DNA of 18,098 bases from Planctomycetota bacterium (GCA_030740295.1 JASLXP010001083.1:1-18098), one strand, 5' to 3'; positions 1 to 7,622 are shown, numbered from the stretch's first letter. Made by a program: numbers and translations. Notes: generated by a model from the sequence alone, not told the origin.

Positions 1-54
1 GAACCGCCACAGGAAGCAGAAGCCGCCGCCGCCGCCGCCCCCGCGGAAAGCTAG
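1..54 (+). CDS. C-terminal tail of a truncated upstream gene (possibly ribosomal protein L31)
   Basis: Frame 1 is open from the first base to a TAG at 52-54 and encodes an Ala/Glu/Pro-rich tail with six consecutive alanines followed by PAES. The GCC-rich run at 22-39 is typical of a low-complexity C-terminal extension. It is followed by a hairpin and a T-run, as expected at a gene end. The gene order rpmE-prfA-prmC is common in bacteria, so the tail of ribosomal protein L31 is a reasonable guess, but nothing in these 17 codons identifies the family. Confidence 0.5.
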   Translation, partial: EPPQEAEAAAAAAPAES

Positions 55-59
55 CTCTC

Positions 60-157
60 ACAGCCTGGGCTGTCTGTCAGCGAAAATATTTCGTGCCACG
101 GACGGGTCGTAACACATAATTGAATCAGTGTTGCGAGCCATTCGTGGCACTTTTTTT
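60..157 (+). terminator. Candidate intrinsic terminator after the upstream gene
   Basis: Two inverted repeats follow the TAG at 52-54. The first is a compact hairpin at 60-73 (ACAGCC-TG-GGCTGT). The second pairs GTGCCACG at 93-100 with CGTGGCAC at 143-150, a perfect 8-bp stem with a 42-nt loop, immediately followed by seven T residues at 151-157. Stem plus T-tract at a gene end fits a rho-independent terminator, although the loop is longer than usual and the inner structure is unclear. It would separate the upstream gene from prfA. Confidence 0.45.
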
Positions 158-163
158 GTGGTC

Positions 164-233
164 AATGGCTGATGGTTGATGAATAGCATCGCCGAACGAT
201 TTACCATCCCTGCTCCATCAACCATCAACCATT
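164..233. repeat. 18-bp inverted repeat made of heptanucleotide units in the prfA leader
   Basis: The arm at 164-181 (AATGGCTGATGGTTGATG) and the arm at 216-233 (CATCAACCATCAACCATT) are reverse complements at 17 of 18 positions, with a 34-nt loop. The 3' arm is a heptamer tandem, CATCAAC-CATCAAC-CATT. It lies 19 bp upstream of the prfA ATG and after the T-run of the candidate terminator, so it would be part of the prfA leader if transcription starts nearby. No -10/-35 boxes are convincing here. Confidence 0.7.
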
Positions 234-252
234 TCTTCACCCATCTCTTCAA

Positions 253-1374
253 ATGTCTGATTCCGCATCCGAGACCATCCTGAACCCGGCAGTCCTCAAG
301 AAGCTGGATGAATTGACGCAGCGCCAAGAGGAATTGCTGCAACAGATGGCAGACCCCGATGTCATCGCCAATCAGAGTCTGTACAGGACTGTCACCCGTG
401 AGCAGGGAGCATTGAGCAAACGAGTGGTACTCATCCAGCAGCTCAGAAGGGTCATGTCGGAGCTGGAAGATTCGCAGACTTTACTGGATGGTGACGACGA
501 AGAAATGGCCGAGTTGGCAGCGGCAGAAATTGAAGACCTCCAGCAGAAGCAGGAAGAGATCTGCCTGTCGATCCAGGACCTTCTGCTCCAGGATGACGGT
601 ACCGACTCGCGGAACGCCATCGTGGAAATCCGTGCCGGCACGGGCGGTGATGAAGCCGGATTGTTCGCGATGGATCTTCTCAAGATGTACAGCCGTTTTG
701 CAGAGCGAAGAAAGTGGAAGGTGGAGGAGATGGATATCTCCGCCAATGAGGCCGGCGGCGTCAGCCAGGTGGTCTTCTGTGTTCAGGGCGAGGAAGTATA
801 CCGATTCCTGAAGCACGAAAGCGGCGGCCACCGGGTCCAGCGTGTGCCCACCACGGAATCGAGCGGCCGCATTCACACCTCGCTCGCAACTGTTGCCGTG
901 TTGCCTGAAGCGGAAGATGTGGAAGTGGAAATCAGAGATGAAGATCTCCGAATCGACCTTTTCTGCGCCTCTGGGCCAGGCGGACAGAGCGTCAACAAGA
1001 CCACCTCGGCCGTACGGCTTACCCATCTCCCGACGGGACTCGTGGTGAGCTGCCAGGACGAACGTTCGCAGCACAAGAACAAAGCCAAAGCCATGCGCGT
1101 CCTTCGAGCCAAGCTCTTCGATCTCGAGCAGCAGCAACGCCAGAATGAGCGGGATGCATCACGTAAATCAATGGTCGGTTCCGGGGACCGCAGCGGAAAA
1201 GTTCGCACCTATAATTTTCCGCAGGATCGTGTGACCGATCATCGCATTGGCCAGAACTTCTTTGGTATCCCTAAGATTCTGATGGGCGAGATCGATGAGA
1301 TCTGCACGGCCATGATGGAGAACGAACGCATCGAAAAGCTGCAGAACTTCGATTCGCTGGTAAACGCGTCTTAA
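253..1374 (+). CDS. prfA: Peptide chain release factor 1
   Basis: Release factor 1 reads UAA and UAG in the ribosomal A site and triggers hydrolysis of the peptidyl-tRNA ester in the cytoplasm. The 373-residue protein is close to the usual length of about 360. It has an N-terminal coiled-coil-rich domain (about 10-115), the RF signature around 125-210 ([18 protein letters not shown]), the PxT-type tripeptide PTT at 199-201 that marks RF1 rather than RF2 (SPF), and the catalytic GGQ at 243-245 followed by SVNKT. The Gln of GGQ is the substrate of PrmC, encoded 15 bp downstream. The ATG at 253 gives the family's normal N-terminus; no Shine-Dalgarno is visible and the leader is pyrimidine-rich (CATCTCTTC at 242-250). 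Confidence 0.97.
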   Translation: MSDSASETILNPAVLKKLDELTQRQEELLQQMADPDVIANQSLYRTVTREQGALSKRVVLIQQLRRVMSELEDSQTLLDGDDEEMAELAAAEIEDLQQKQEEICLSIQDLLLQDDGTDSRNAIVEIRAGTGGDEAGLFAMDLLKMYSRFAERRKWKVEEMDISANEAGGVSQVVFCVQGEEVYRFLKHESGGHRVQRVPTTESSGRIHTSLATVAVLPEAEDVEVEIRDEDLRIDLFCASGPGGQSVNKTTSAVRLTHLPTGLVVSCQDERSQHKNKAKAMRVLRAKLFDLEQQQRQNERDASRKSMVGSGDRSGKVRTYNFPQDRVTDHRIGQNFFGIPKILMGEIDEICTAMMENERIEKLQNFDSLVNAS

Positions 1375-1389
1375 AGTTAAATCCGCGGC

Positions 1390-2442
1390 GTGAAAGAAGG
1401 AAGAACCTGGACCGTCCTCGAACTCCTGCAGACCACCGAGAAATACTTCCGAGAGCGCGGCATTGATTCACCGCGCCTGGATGCCGAGCTCCTGCTCGCG
1501 CACGTTTACGGATGCCGGCGCATCGAGCTCTACACGCAATTTGACAGGCCTCTGGAAGCGACCGAGCTTGACAAATACCGGGAGATTGTCCGCAAACGAG
1601 CCGGCCGGATGCCTGTGCATTACATACTGGGCGAACGTGAATTCTATTCGCGCACTTTCAAGGTAAACGAACACGTTCTCATCCCGCGGCCTGAAACGGA
1701 ACTGCTCGTCGAACGAGTCATCGACCTCGTGAATGCCCCGGCCGAGCAGGCAGAGCCATCGGGTGAAGAAGTGGTGGAATACTTCGAGCCAGTGGTGCCG
1801 GAAGTTCCCGATGAGGATGAGAGCCAATCTGACGAGGCAGAGGCTGCCCTTGAGGACGGTGACTCGCCTGATCTCGAGGCGGAAGATAAAACAGAAAAAG
1901 CTCAGACATTCAGCTATCTCTCCATCGCGGATATCGGAACCGGAAGCGGCTGCATCGCCATCACGCTCGCAGAAGAGATTCCCGGCTGCCGTGTCTGGGC
2001 ATCGGATATCAGCGGAGAAGCGCTGGCAGCAGCGCGATTTAACTGCGAGACGATGCAACCGGCTTCGGCCGTCGAATGGATCGAGTCGGATCTGTTTTCC
2101 GGATTCGAGGAATCGCTTCAGCACAATTTCGATTTCATCGTCTCCAACCCGCCGTATATCAGAGAATCGGATTATGAAGGTTTGATGCCGGAAGTCCGCG
2201 AGTTTGAGCCGAGCCAGGCTCTGGTTGCCGGGACGGACGGTCTGGGTTTCTATCGCCGCCTGGTCGATGAATCGCCCGCATGGCTGAAGCCAGGCGGCTG
2301 GCTCATGCTGGAAGCTGGTGAAGGTCAGGCAGAGAAGATTGTGGAGTTAGCCGATCACTCCGGCAGTTACCGGGCCCATGCAGTCACCAGAGACTATGCC
2401 GGCATCCAGCGGGTCGTGGCTCTGCAACTGTCAGCAGACTGA
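1390..2442 (+). CDS. prmC: Peptide chain release factor N5-glutamine methyltransferase, with acidic insertion
   Basis: PrmC (HemK) transfers a methyl group from S-adenosylmethionine to the Gln of the GGQ motif in release factors, and prfA lies directly upstream. Residues 1-115 are the helical substrate-binding domain with the family motif EFYSRTFKVN and VLIPRPETE near 84-104. The SAM-binding motif DIGTGSGCIA is at about 181-190 and the catalytic NPPY at 253-256. At 350 residues it is longer than the usual 270-290, because residues about 117-172 are a low-complexity segment with about 22 Asp/Glu between the N-terminal domain and motif I. The start is a GTG 15 bp after the prfA stop, with no clear ribosome-binding site; translational coupling to prfA is plausible. 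It ends 5 bp from the convergent gene at 2448. Confidence 0.96.
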   Translation: MKEGRTWTVLELLQTTEKYFRERGIDSPRLDAELLLAHVYGCRRIELYTQFDRPLEATELDKYREIVRKRAGRMPVHYILGEREFYSRTFKVNEHVLIPRPETELLVERVIDLVNAPAEQAEPSGEEVVEYFEPVVPEVPDEDESQSDEAEAALEDGDSPDLEAEDKTEKAQTFSYLSIADIGTGSGCIAITLAEEIPGCRVWASDISGEALAAARFNCETMQPASAVEWIESDLFSGFEESLQHNFDFIVSNPPYIRESDYEGLMPEVREFEPSQALVAGTDGLGFYRRLVDESPAWLKPGGWLMLEAGEGQAEKIVELADHSGSYRAHAVTRDYAGIQRVVALQLSAD

Positions 2443-2447
2443 ACCAG

Positions 2448-3338
2448 CTATCCGGCCAGCATCTCGCGAAAGAGAATCCAGGGATCCAGAAAATATTCCC
2501 CGCCCTGATCCAGGACCCTGAAAAGAAAATGCGTGTGATCGTGCGCGCCAGTCCAGACCCCCGCGGTCGTTGCGTACGCCGTACCCCGTTCGAGTGGCTG
2601 GCGTTCAGGCACGAGCAATTCGATCAGGTGGTGGGATTGCAGCCACCATTCCGAGCCGTCCGGCCAGCGGCGGATCCCCCGCCAGCGATTGTTATTGAAA
2701 CCGGCTGCGACCGAATGGTAGTAATAGTGATCATCAAATGAGATGGGCGCATAGAGCTCGGTACCGGCCGGGTGATTGATGTCAAGCCCGCAGTGGGCGT
2801 GCGCTCCTGCATAAGGTCCCATCCAACAGTCCTCTCCGTTGTAGCAATCCTTCATGTTGACCCGGCCATCAGGGAGATCGCACCACATGGCAATCGGTTC
2901 CGGGCAAATGGGAAGTGTTGAATCCTGAACTGCGAAACGGGCCTTTCTGTACGGCTTACAGATCATGCCGTTTCGCCAGTCCTTCTCATCCATGAAGCCG
3001 CCGTCCTCGATAAAAATGTCAGAGGCCGCGTCGAACCATAGCCGTATTCCGTCCCTTTCAAAAGGTTCGTAAAAGCTCTCCTGCGAGCCGACAAAGCGCT
3101 CGATGCGCGCCTCCACACCGTTTACCAGCAGTTCGCAATCGAACGCGTAAACTGAAATATCGCCGTGGTTGAGGTAACCGTACGTAGCGTAATTGCGATC
3201 AACCACACGGGCCGACGTGGAGACGAGCTCGATCTCCGTGACCTTCCCATCGCACAGCTCAAACAGAAGTTTGTCTCCATGATTGAGCTCGAAGGGCGTC
3301 AGCGAATCTTTTGCTTTTCTTTCGAGAATCACGTTCAA
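2448..3338 (-). CDS. LytM/M23-type metallopeptidase-like protein, no signal peptide
   Basis: The C-terminal half carries the metal-binding signature of LytM/M23 peptidases: H182-x3-D186 inside AHCGLDINHPAGTELYAP, and H268-x-H270 inside GAHDHTHFLFRV, the equivalents of the HxxxD and HxH ligand motifs. M23 enzymes normally cut peptidoglycan peptides outside the cytoplasm, but no signal peptide or membrane segment is visible in these 296 residues. The N-terminal 170 residues are unlike usual M23 appendages and I do not recognise them. The start is TTG at 3338-3336, overlapping the TGA of the upstream gene as TTGA, so the two are probably translationally coupled. The ligands look intact, so metal binding is likely; the real substrate is unknown and need not be cell wall. 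Confidence 0.8.
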   Translation of the reverse strand: MNVILERKAKDSLTPFELNHGDKLLFELCDGKVTEIELVSTSARVVDRNYATYGYLNHGDISVYAFDCELLVNGVEARIERFVGSQESFYEPFERDGIRLWFDAASDIFIEDGGFMDEKDWRNGMICKPYRKARFAVQDSTLPICPEPIAMWCDLPDGRVNMKDCYNGEDCWMGPYAGAHAHCGLDINHPAGTELYAPISFDDHYYYHSVAAGFNNNRWRGIRRWPDGSEWWLQSHHLIELLVPERQPLERGTAYATTAGVWTGAHDHTHFLFRVLDQGGEYFLDPWILFREMLAG

Positions 3339-4579
3339 GCCCCGATAAACCGATCGAAGTTCCCGCCGAGCAGGCCGGCCACATCGCGCTCGATCTCTTC
3401 ACGCTCGAGGCGCCATCCTGAATCCAGCAGATCGCTGTACTTATCCGTCAGCACGTCTGCGATGATCGCTTTCGAGTGCTTCCACTTGTAAACAAGCTGA
3501 TCGAGGATTCGTGCGTCCGAATGCTGCGGAATGACGCTCAGGCCGAGCAGTTCGATTCGCTCGCGAGTCATCTCCTCGATGATGCTGGGATTGTTCATGA
3601 ACCACCAGCATCCGAAAATCATCAGGTTGGGGAACTTCCGTCCAATCACGCAGAGCTCGTGCTGGTTTTCACGGGACAGAACGGTCACGAGGAATCTGTT
3701 GTCCGGGTTTTCGCAGCAGATGTTCTCCACGGCACGCATGTCTGCTTTGGCCACGCCGTCACCCGCGAGCTGGAGCTGCGGATTCACCGCGCGGGTCACG
3801 CCGATCATCATGGCGAAGGGCACGCCGCGATCCCTCGAAACCGGCAGCACACATTCGTGAAGAATCTTTCCACGGGAAGAGGCTGCCGGGTATGCAAAAT
3901 CAGGCGGCAGCGAGACGGCCATGTATTTCGGTTTCATCTTCTCAATCCAGTCCGACAGAAAGCGGCGGATTTCTGCAAGGGCCGTATCGGAGAGTTCTTC
4001 ATCGACGTTGTAGCCTTCCGCGCTCAGTTTCTCCCGACCGGCTTCAGCATATGAATTGAGAAGAGGATCGATGCGCAGGGATGCTTTGAACCGCTCATCG
4101 AAAGCGGTCCCGTTCTCCCACACCGGCCGTTCCAGGTCATCAAAGGGATCGTTCGTCATGACCACCTCTTTTACGTTTGCCAGCGAGAAGACCTTGTCGA
4201 TGTGTTCCTCAGGTGTCAGGTTGGCGAAATACTGACGATACTCATTCAAATCTCGAATGCTGAGGTCGAGCCCGAGATCGTTCAGGGCAGTCGCCACACC
4301 CCGGCAGGATTCACTGATGGGTGAGTTCTCGATGAACAGTGTCCGCCAGATCAGATCGGCCTGTTCCGATTTGGACATCGCCCAATAAGCTTCATAAGTG
4401 ACGTCGGCCTTGCGAAAGGTCTCGGCGATCAGGTAGTGATACGTGATAAGCTCATCCACGCCCCAGAGCAGCAGCTCACCGAAGGCAGGCGCATAAAGGT
4501 GCGTATGAATGTCAGTGACCGGCTGCCCCCCGACAATCTCTTCGATTGTGGCAGGCAGGTTTTCTTTGTTAATTGGCAT
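3335..4579 (-). CDS. Uronate-isomerase-like (UxaC-type) amidohydrolase-superfamily protein
   Basis: The N-terminus has the amidohydrolase metal motif DIHTHL (H25, H27). The C-terminal third resembles uronate isomerase: FGCWWFMNN near 322-330 corresponds to the WWF segment of UxaC, and QHSDAR near 352-357 with D355 followed by a Tyr/Lys-rich helix resembles its TDSRSF region. UxaC interconverts glucuronate and fructuronate, or galacturonate and tagaturonate, in the cytoplasm. At 414 residues it is shorter and more diverged than the typical 450-470, so the exact sugar is uncertain and another amidohydrolase reaction is possible. The ATG at 4579 has a good Shine-Dalgarno (GGGAG, 7 nt before the start). 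It is the first gene of a minus-strand pair with the LytM-like gene. Confidence 0.8.
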   Translation of the reverse strand: MPINKENLPATIEEIVGGQPVTDIHTHLYAPAFGELLLWGVDELITYHYLIAETFRKADVTYEAYWAMSKSEQADLIWRTLFIENSPISESCRGVATALNDLGLDLSIRDLNEYRQYFANLTPEEHIDKVFSLANVKEVVMTNDPFDDLERPVWENGTAFDERFKASLRIDPLLNSYAEAGREKLSAEGYNVDEELSDTALAEIRRFLSDWIEKMKPKYMAVSLPPDFAYPAASSRGKILHECVLPVSRDRGVPFAMMIGVTRAVNPQLQLAGDGVAKADMRAVENICCENPDNRFLVTVLSRENQHELCVIGRKFPNLMIFGCWWFMNNPSIIEEMTRERIELLGLSVIPQHSDARILDQLVYKWKHSKAIIADVLTDKYSDLLDSGWRLEREEIERDVAGLLGGNFDRFIGA

Positions 4580-4744
4580 ATGAATTCTCCCTTCACTGAT
4601 TGAGCTTGGGAGCTTAATGGGAGGTGAAGCAATTAGGAATCAGGATTGGGGAGGAATGGCAGGAGCTTCAGAGGATTCTTCCAGGCCCAGTTCCCCACTC
4701 AACTCGTGATACAAGCCCCCAGTCATCAACCATCTCTTTCTCCC
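4580..4744. promoter_or_regulatory. Divergent intergenic region
   Basis: This 165-bp stretch separates two divergent operon-like pairs and must hold the promoters for at least one of them. It is purine-rich in the middle (4605-4680) and pyrimidine-rich before the PhyH ATG. CATCAACCATC at 4724-4734 matches the heptamer repeat in front of prfA, and CATCTCTTT at 4731-4739 resembles the CATCTCTTC just before the prfA start. I cannot assign -35/-10 boxes with confidence. Confidence 0.45.
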
Positions 4745-5575
4745 ATGTCATTCAAATTCACTGACCAGCACATCGACGACTACCATCGACTGGGATACAC
4801 CATCTTTCGCGGCCTCATGCCGCCGGCGTTGTTGAGCGATCTCCGCGGCATGGCTGAAGAGGCCAGGCGAATCTGCTTCGACAAAAAAGGACCGCAGGCC
4901 CAGCGGCTGCAGCCGATCAAGGATTTCGATCTCGATATTACGCCCTACCACGAGCTCGCGGCAAATCCGGAACTCGGCAAGGCAGTCAAGGCCATCATTG
5001 GTGAAGACGCCTGGTATGCCTATCCGAATCAAGACAAGGAACTGGCCCGTGCCGGCATCCTGTTTCAGCCCTCCGAGCAGCCGTACTGCACGCACTGGCA
5101 TCGCGACTGGCGCGACAACATGGCCGGCATGTCGTTGAAAGCATGGGAAGAGCAGCAGAACAACATCCGCCTCTTCAACCAGGTCAATGCGCCTTTTTAC
5201 GATGACAACTGTCTGTGGGTTATCCCTGGCAGCCATCTCAGAAAGGACCTTCCGTCCGAGGCGGCCCGTTTCCCTGACCGCCCCATTCCAGGCGTGGATA
5301 CGAAGGAAATGAATACCGAAGAGGCCGAATGGGCCTGCCTCGAGTACTGCCGCAGCATGCCGGGCGCGCAGCAGGTGTGGCTGTCCGCGGGAGACTTCAT
5401 GCTCTACCGGAACACGCTCTGGCACATCGGCAATTACACCCCGCATAAAAAGCGGGCCACGCTCCACGATGGTGTATGGACAAAGGAATTCTACGACTGG
5501 TTCACCGATCCTCCGCAGCGGGCGGACGGCAAACGCGAATTTGAAAATCCGCATGAGAGAGAAGAACTTCAGTGA
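4745..5575 (+). CDS. Phytanoyl-CoA dioxygenase (PhyH) family Fe(II)/2-oxoglutarate oxygenase
   Basis: PhyH-family enzymes hydroxylate small molecules using Fe(II), O2 and 2-oxoglutarate. With the ATG at 4745 the protein has 276 residues, normal for the family, and opens with the typical FTDQHIDDYHRLGYTIFRGL. The iron-binding facial triad is visible: H119-x-D121 in THWHRDW and the distal H227 in LWHIGNYTP, with R237 as the probable 2-oxoglutarate ligand. WVIPGSH at 158-164 is the usual strand between them. An in-frame extension to 4646 exists, but it adds 33 residues unlike the family, so 4745 is preferred. No Shine-Dalgarno is visible. Its TGA overlaps the GTG of the FAD oxidoreductase gene (GTGA at 5572-5575), so the pair is probably co-translated. 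The substrate is unknown. Confidence 0.9.
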   Translation: MSFKFTDQHIDDYHRLGYTIFRGLMPPALLSDLRGMAEEARRICFDKKGPQAQRLQPIKDFDLDITPYHELAANPELGKAVKAIIGEDAWYAYPNQDKELARAGILFQPSEQPYCTHWHRDWRDNMAGMSLKAWEEQQNNIRLFNQVNAPFYDDNCLWVIPGSHLRKDLPSEAARFPDRPIPGVDTKEMNTEEAEWACLEYCRSMPGAQQVWLSAGDFMLYRNTLWHIGNYTPHKKRATLHDGVWTKEFYDWFTDPPQRADGKREFENPHEREELQ

Positions 5576-7020
5576 TCCATCACGATCTTGCCGTCATCGG
5601 CGGGGGCAGCGGGGGCTTCGGCGCGGCGCTGGCCGGCGCCCGGCTCGGGCTCTCGGTCATTCTGATTGAAAAGGGAGAAATGCTCGGTGGCAACGCAGTG
5701 CGCGGCGGCGTCAACTGTTGGGAGATGGGCGTCGGCGGCACGGGCATCCCCTTCGATCTGTACAGGCGTGTAAAACAGATTCCCGATTCGATTGGCGTTT
5801 ACTCATACGGGCGGCACGGCTCGTGGTATCGAAGTAAAGAAGAGCGTTACCGCTTTCTCGGCGGCGAACAGGTGATCGACCCGAGTATGAAGTATGCCGA
5901 CTCGCTTCTCCGTCACGGATGTGAAGGTATGGGCAAGGACGAAGCCTTCTGCCGCAAGTATTGGCATGGCGTTCCGTTCGAGCCGGAGATGATGGCGAAG
6001 GTCATGCTCGAAATGCTTGATGAAACCGGCAATTGTCAAACGCTGCTCAACACAGAATTTGCCAAAGTGGATGCCGCCGAAGGGAGGGTGCGATCCATCG
6101 AGCTCAACAACGGCGATACGATCACTGCGGATTCTTACATTGACGGCACGGCAGACGCGCTGGTCTGCAAAGCCGCGGGTGTGAAGACGGTTTTCGGCCA
6201 GGAAGCCCATGCCACCTACGACGAGCCCGGTGCGCCGGAAGAGGCGAACCGGCACGTGAACGGGGTCACCCTGATTTTTCGAATTACGAAAAAGGACACG
6301 CCAAGCGTCTGCCCTCGGCCTGACGGCATCCCTGATGAGATCTGGTGGACGGACCACATGCCCTGGGTCTGCATGAATCATTACCCGAACGGTGATCGTA
6401 ACATGAACATGCTGCCTACCATGGAAGGCGGTGAGTTCATAGAGCTCGGTTACGAAAGCGCGAGAGAAGAATGCCTGCGCCGCGTCTATGCGTATTGGCA
6501 TGCAGCGCAGACCGCGATGGATGAATTTCAGAGCTACCGGATCAGTTGGATCGCGCCGGCTCTGGGCGTTCGCGAATCCAGCCGCATCATCGGCGAATAC
6601 GTTCTCACTCAGCATGACCTGCTTACCGGTCTGAGCGGTCAGACACATTCCGACATCATCGCCATCGCGGATCACGCGATGGACACCCACGGCCGCGATA
6701 CCGGCCGCCAGGGCTGCGGTGAGTTGGCCGAGCCTTATGGAGTTCCGTTCCGCTGCCTGATTCCGCAAGGGTTTCGAAATCTGCTCATCGCCTGCCGCGC
6801 CGCCAGCTTCAGCTCCATCGCTGCTTCGAGCTGCCGGCTCTCACGGACCATGGTGCAGTTCGGCCAGGCCGCGGGGGCCGCGGCCTGGATTGCGAAGGAT
6901 GCTGGTGTCGATGTTAGCCAAACTCCATCTTGCGAACTCCGCCAATCATTAAGCGAGCAACACGTAGCACTTGATTGGCCTATGCCGGCCGAATTGAGCA
7001 AGTGGCTTTCACAGGAGTGA
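5572..7020 (+). CDS. FAD-dependent oxidoreductase
   Basis: The N-terminus holds a Rossmann dinucleotide-binding motif, VIGGGSGGFGAALAGARLG (about residues 8-26), ending in the acidic ribose contact LIEK, followed by LGGNAVRGGVNCWEMG, typical of the FAD_oxidored group. The C-terminal FAD motif is present: FRNLLIACRAASFSS, then LSRTMVQFGQAAGAAAWIAK near the end. The length of 482 residues suits the family. No signal peptide is seen, so it is probably cytoplasmic. Members of this group oxidise unusual sugars or other small molecules, but the substrate cannot be read from sequence. The GTG start at 5572 overlaps the PhyH stop, which suggests the two oxidoreductases act on one pathway. It may extend past the operon into the repeat-rich region at 7021-7260, as no clear terminator is seen. 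Confidence 0.92.
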   Translation: MIHHDLAVIGGGSGGFGAALAGARLGLSVILIEKGEMLGGNAVRGGVNCWEMGVGGTGIPFDLYRRVKQIPDSIGVYSYGRHGSWYRSKEERYRFLGGEQVIDPSMKYADSLLRHGCEGMGKDEAFCRKYWHGVPFEPEMMAKVMLEMLDETGNCQTLLNTEFAKVDAAEGRVRSIELNNGDTITADSYIDGTADALVCKAAGVKTVFGQEAHATYDEPGAPEEANRHVNGVTLIFRITKKDTPSVCPRPDGIPDEIWWTDHMPWVCMNHYPNGDRNMNMLPTMEGGEFIELGYESAREECLRRVYAYWHAAQTAMDEFQSYRISWIAPALGVRESSRIIGEYVLTQHDLLTGLSGQTHSDIIAIADHAMDTHGRDTGRQGCGELAEPYGVPFRCLIPQGFRNLLIACRAASFSSIAASSCRLSRTMVQFGQAAGAAAWIAKDAGVDVSQTPSCELRQSLSEQHVALDWPMPAELSKWLSQE

Positions 7021-7397
7021 GCATCCCCTTGTCTCCTCTGTCGCTGTTGTGAGTGATACTGGATGCTGGTGCTGGATGCTGGTCAGGCGGTTTGAAGTTT
7101 GAGCGGCCGTCCCAAGCGGGCAAGGAAACTTGTTACCGCATATCTCTTGGATGCTCTGATTTTACAGCCGTCATCACAACAATGTCGGCACGACCGGCAT
7201 CGAGCATCGAGCATCGAGCATCCAGTATCACTCACAACAGCGACAGCCTCGCTCCCTCTCTCCTCGTCTCAATAGGGGAAACCCTTTTTCGGTCCTTCTA
7301 AAGCTGTCATCCGGCTCCGTCTTGCTTTAATAAGGGCCGGACAAGTGAAGAGCGGAATGAGTCCGTGCCTGTTACCCCTAATTTCAGGAGAGTAGAG
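7021..7397. other. 377-bp intergenic region
   Basis: No convincing gene is seen on either strand. The left two-thirds is occupied by a long inverted repeat (7038-7246) described separately. A weak 4-bp GAAA-loop hairpin with five T residues (7274-7289) could help end transcription of the FAD oxidoreductase operon. The last 80 bp lead into a small Cys-rich protein gene with a strong ribosome-binding site (AGGAG at 7386-7390); no promoter boxes are clear. Confidence 0.6.
7038..7246. repeat. Long inverted repeat with heptanucleotide-repeat inner arms
   Basis: Positions 7038-7067 and 7217-7246 are exact reverse complements over 30 bp (outer end CTGTCGCTGTTG, inner end ACTGGATGCT). Inside the perfect part both arms continue imperfectly as short tandem units: GGATGCT-GGTGCT-GGATGCT on the left, and three CATCGAG units (from about 7199) on the right. 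The imperfect similarity extends the arms to about 50 bp around a central segment of about 100 bp without a gene. No target-site duplication is apparent at the outer ends. It could be a MITE-like element, a bidirectional transcript end, or a member of an intergenic repeat family. Confidence 0.85.
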
Positions 7398-7622
7398 ATG
7401 AGCAGTATCCATATGAAGTTCGAAAGTGAGGAACTGCAGAGCCAGTACGAACTGGACCATCAACGGAAAAAGTTCGAATGCCTCGGTTGTGGCAAAGTCA
7501 TGACCACCGACCGGTGCCATCGCTTCTGTGAGGAATGCAAGCTCCGCCTCGAAAGCCCTCGCCGGCCATCGCTGAGGGAAGCCAAAATCCACTGGAGGCG
7601 ATGCGATGGAAAGCATCCGTGA
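7398..7622 (+). CDS. Small Cys-rich, zinc-ribbon-like protein
   Basis: The 74-residue reading frame starts with ATG at 7398 behind a strong Shine-Dalgarno (AGGAG at 7386-7390, 7 nt spacing). Five cysteines cluster as C28-x2-C31-x8-C40-x3-C44-x2-C47 (CLGCGKVM, then DRCHRFCEECK), which suggests a small zinc-binding fold. The C-terminus is basic (RRPSLREAKIHWRR), compatible with nucleic-acid binding. I do not recognise the family. It stands alone between non-coding stretches. A 149-codon frame on the other strand covers it, but the Cys pairs and the ribosome-binding site favour this strand. Confidence 0.7.
   Translation: MSSIHMKFESEELQSQYELDHQRKKFECLGCGKVMTTDRCHRFCEECKLRLESPRRPSLREAKIHWRRCDGKHP

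Noticed and set aside
22..39. GCC triplet run as a microsatellite or regulatory repeat
   Set aside because: It is in frame with the upstream coding sequence and encodes a poly-alanine tail, which explains it.
4748..5554. 268-codon open frame on the minus strand
   Set aside because: It mirrors the PhyH gene, whose iron-binding motif and family start are clear; the minus-strand product has no recognisable motif and is a GC-rich antisense frame.
5803..6768. 321-codon open frame on the minus strand
   Set aside because: It lies wholly inside the FAD oxidoreductase gene, which has both N- and C-terminal FAD motifs.
7038..7246. CRISPR array or transposon ends
   Set aside because: There are no regularly spaced repeats with unique spacers, no transposase, and no visible target duplication; only a single inverted pair is seen.
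7274..7289. AGGG-GAAA-CCCT hairpin with five T residues as terminator of the FAD oxidoreductase operon
   Set aside because: The stem has only 4 bp and one T is used in pairing; too weak to list as a terminator on its own.
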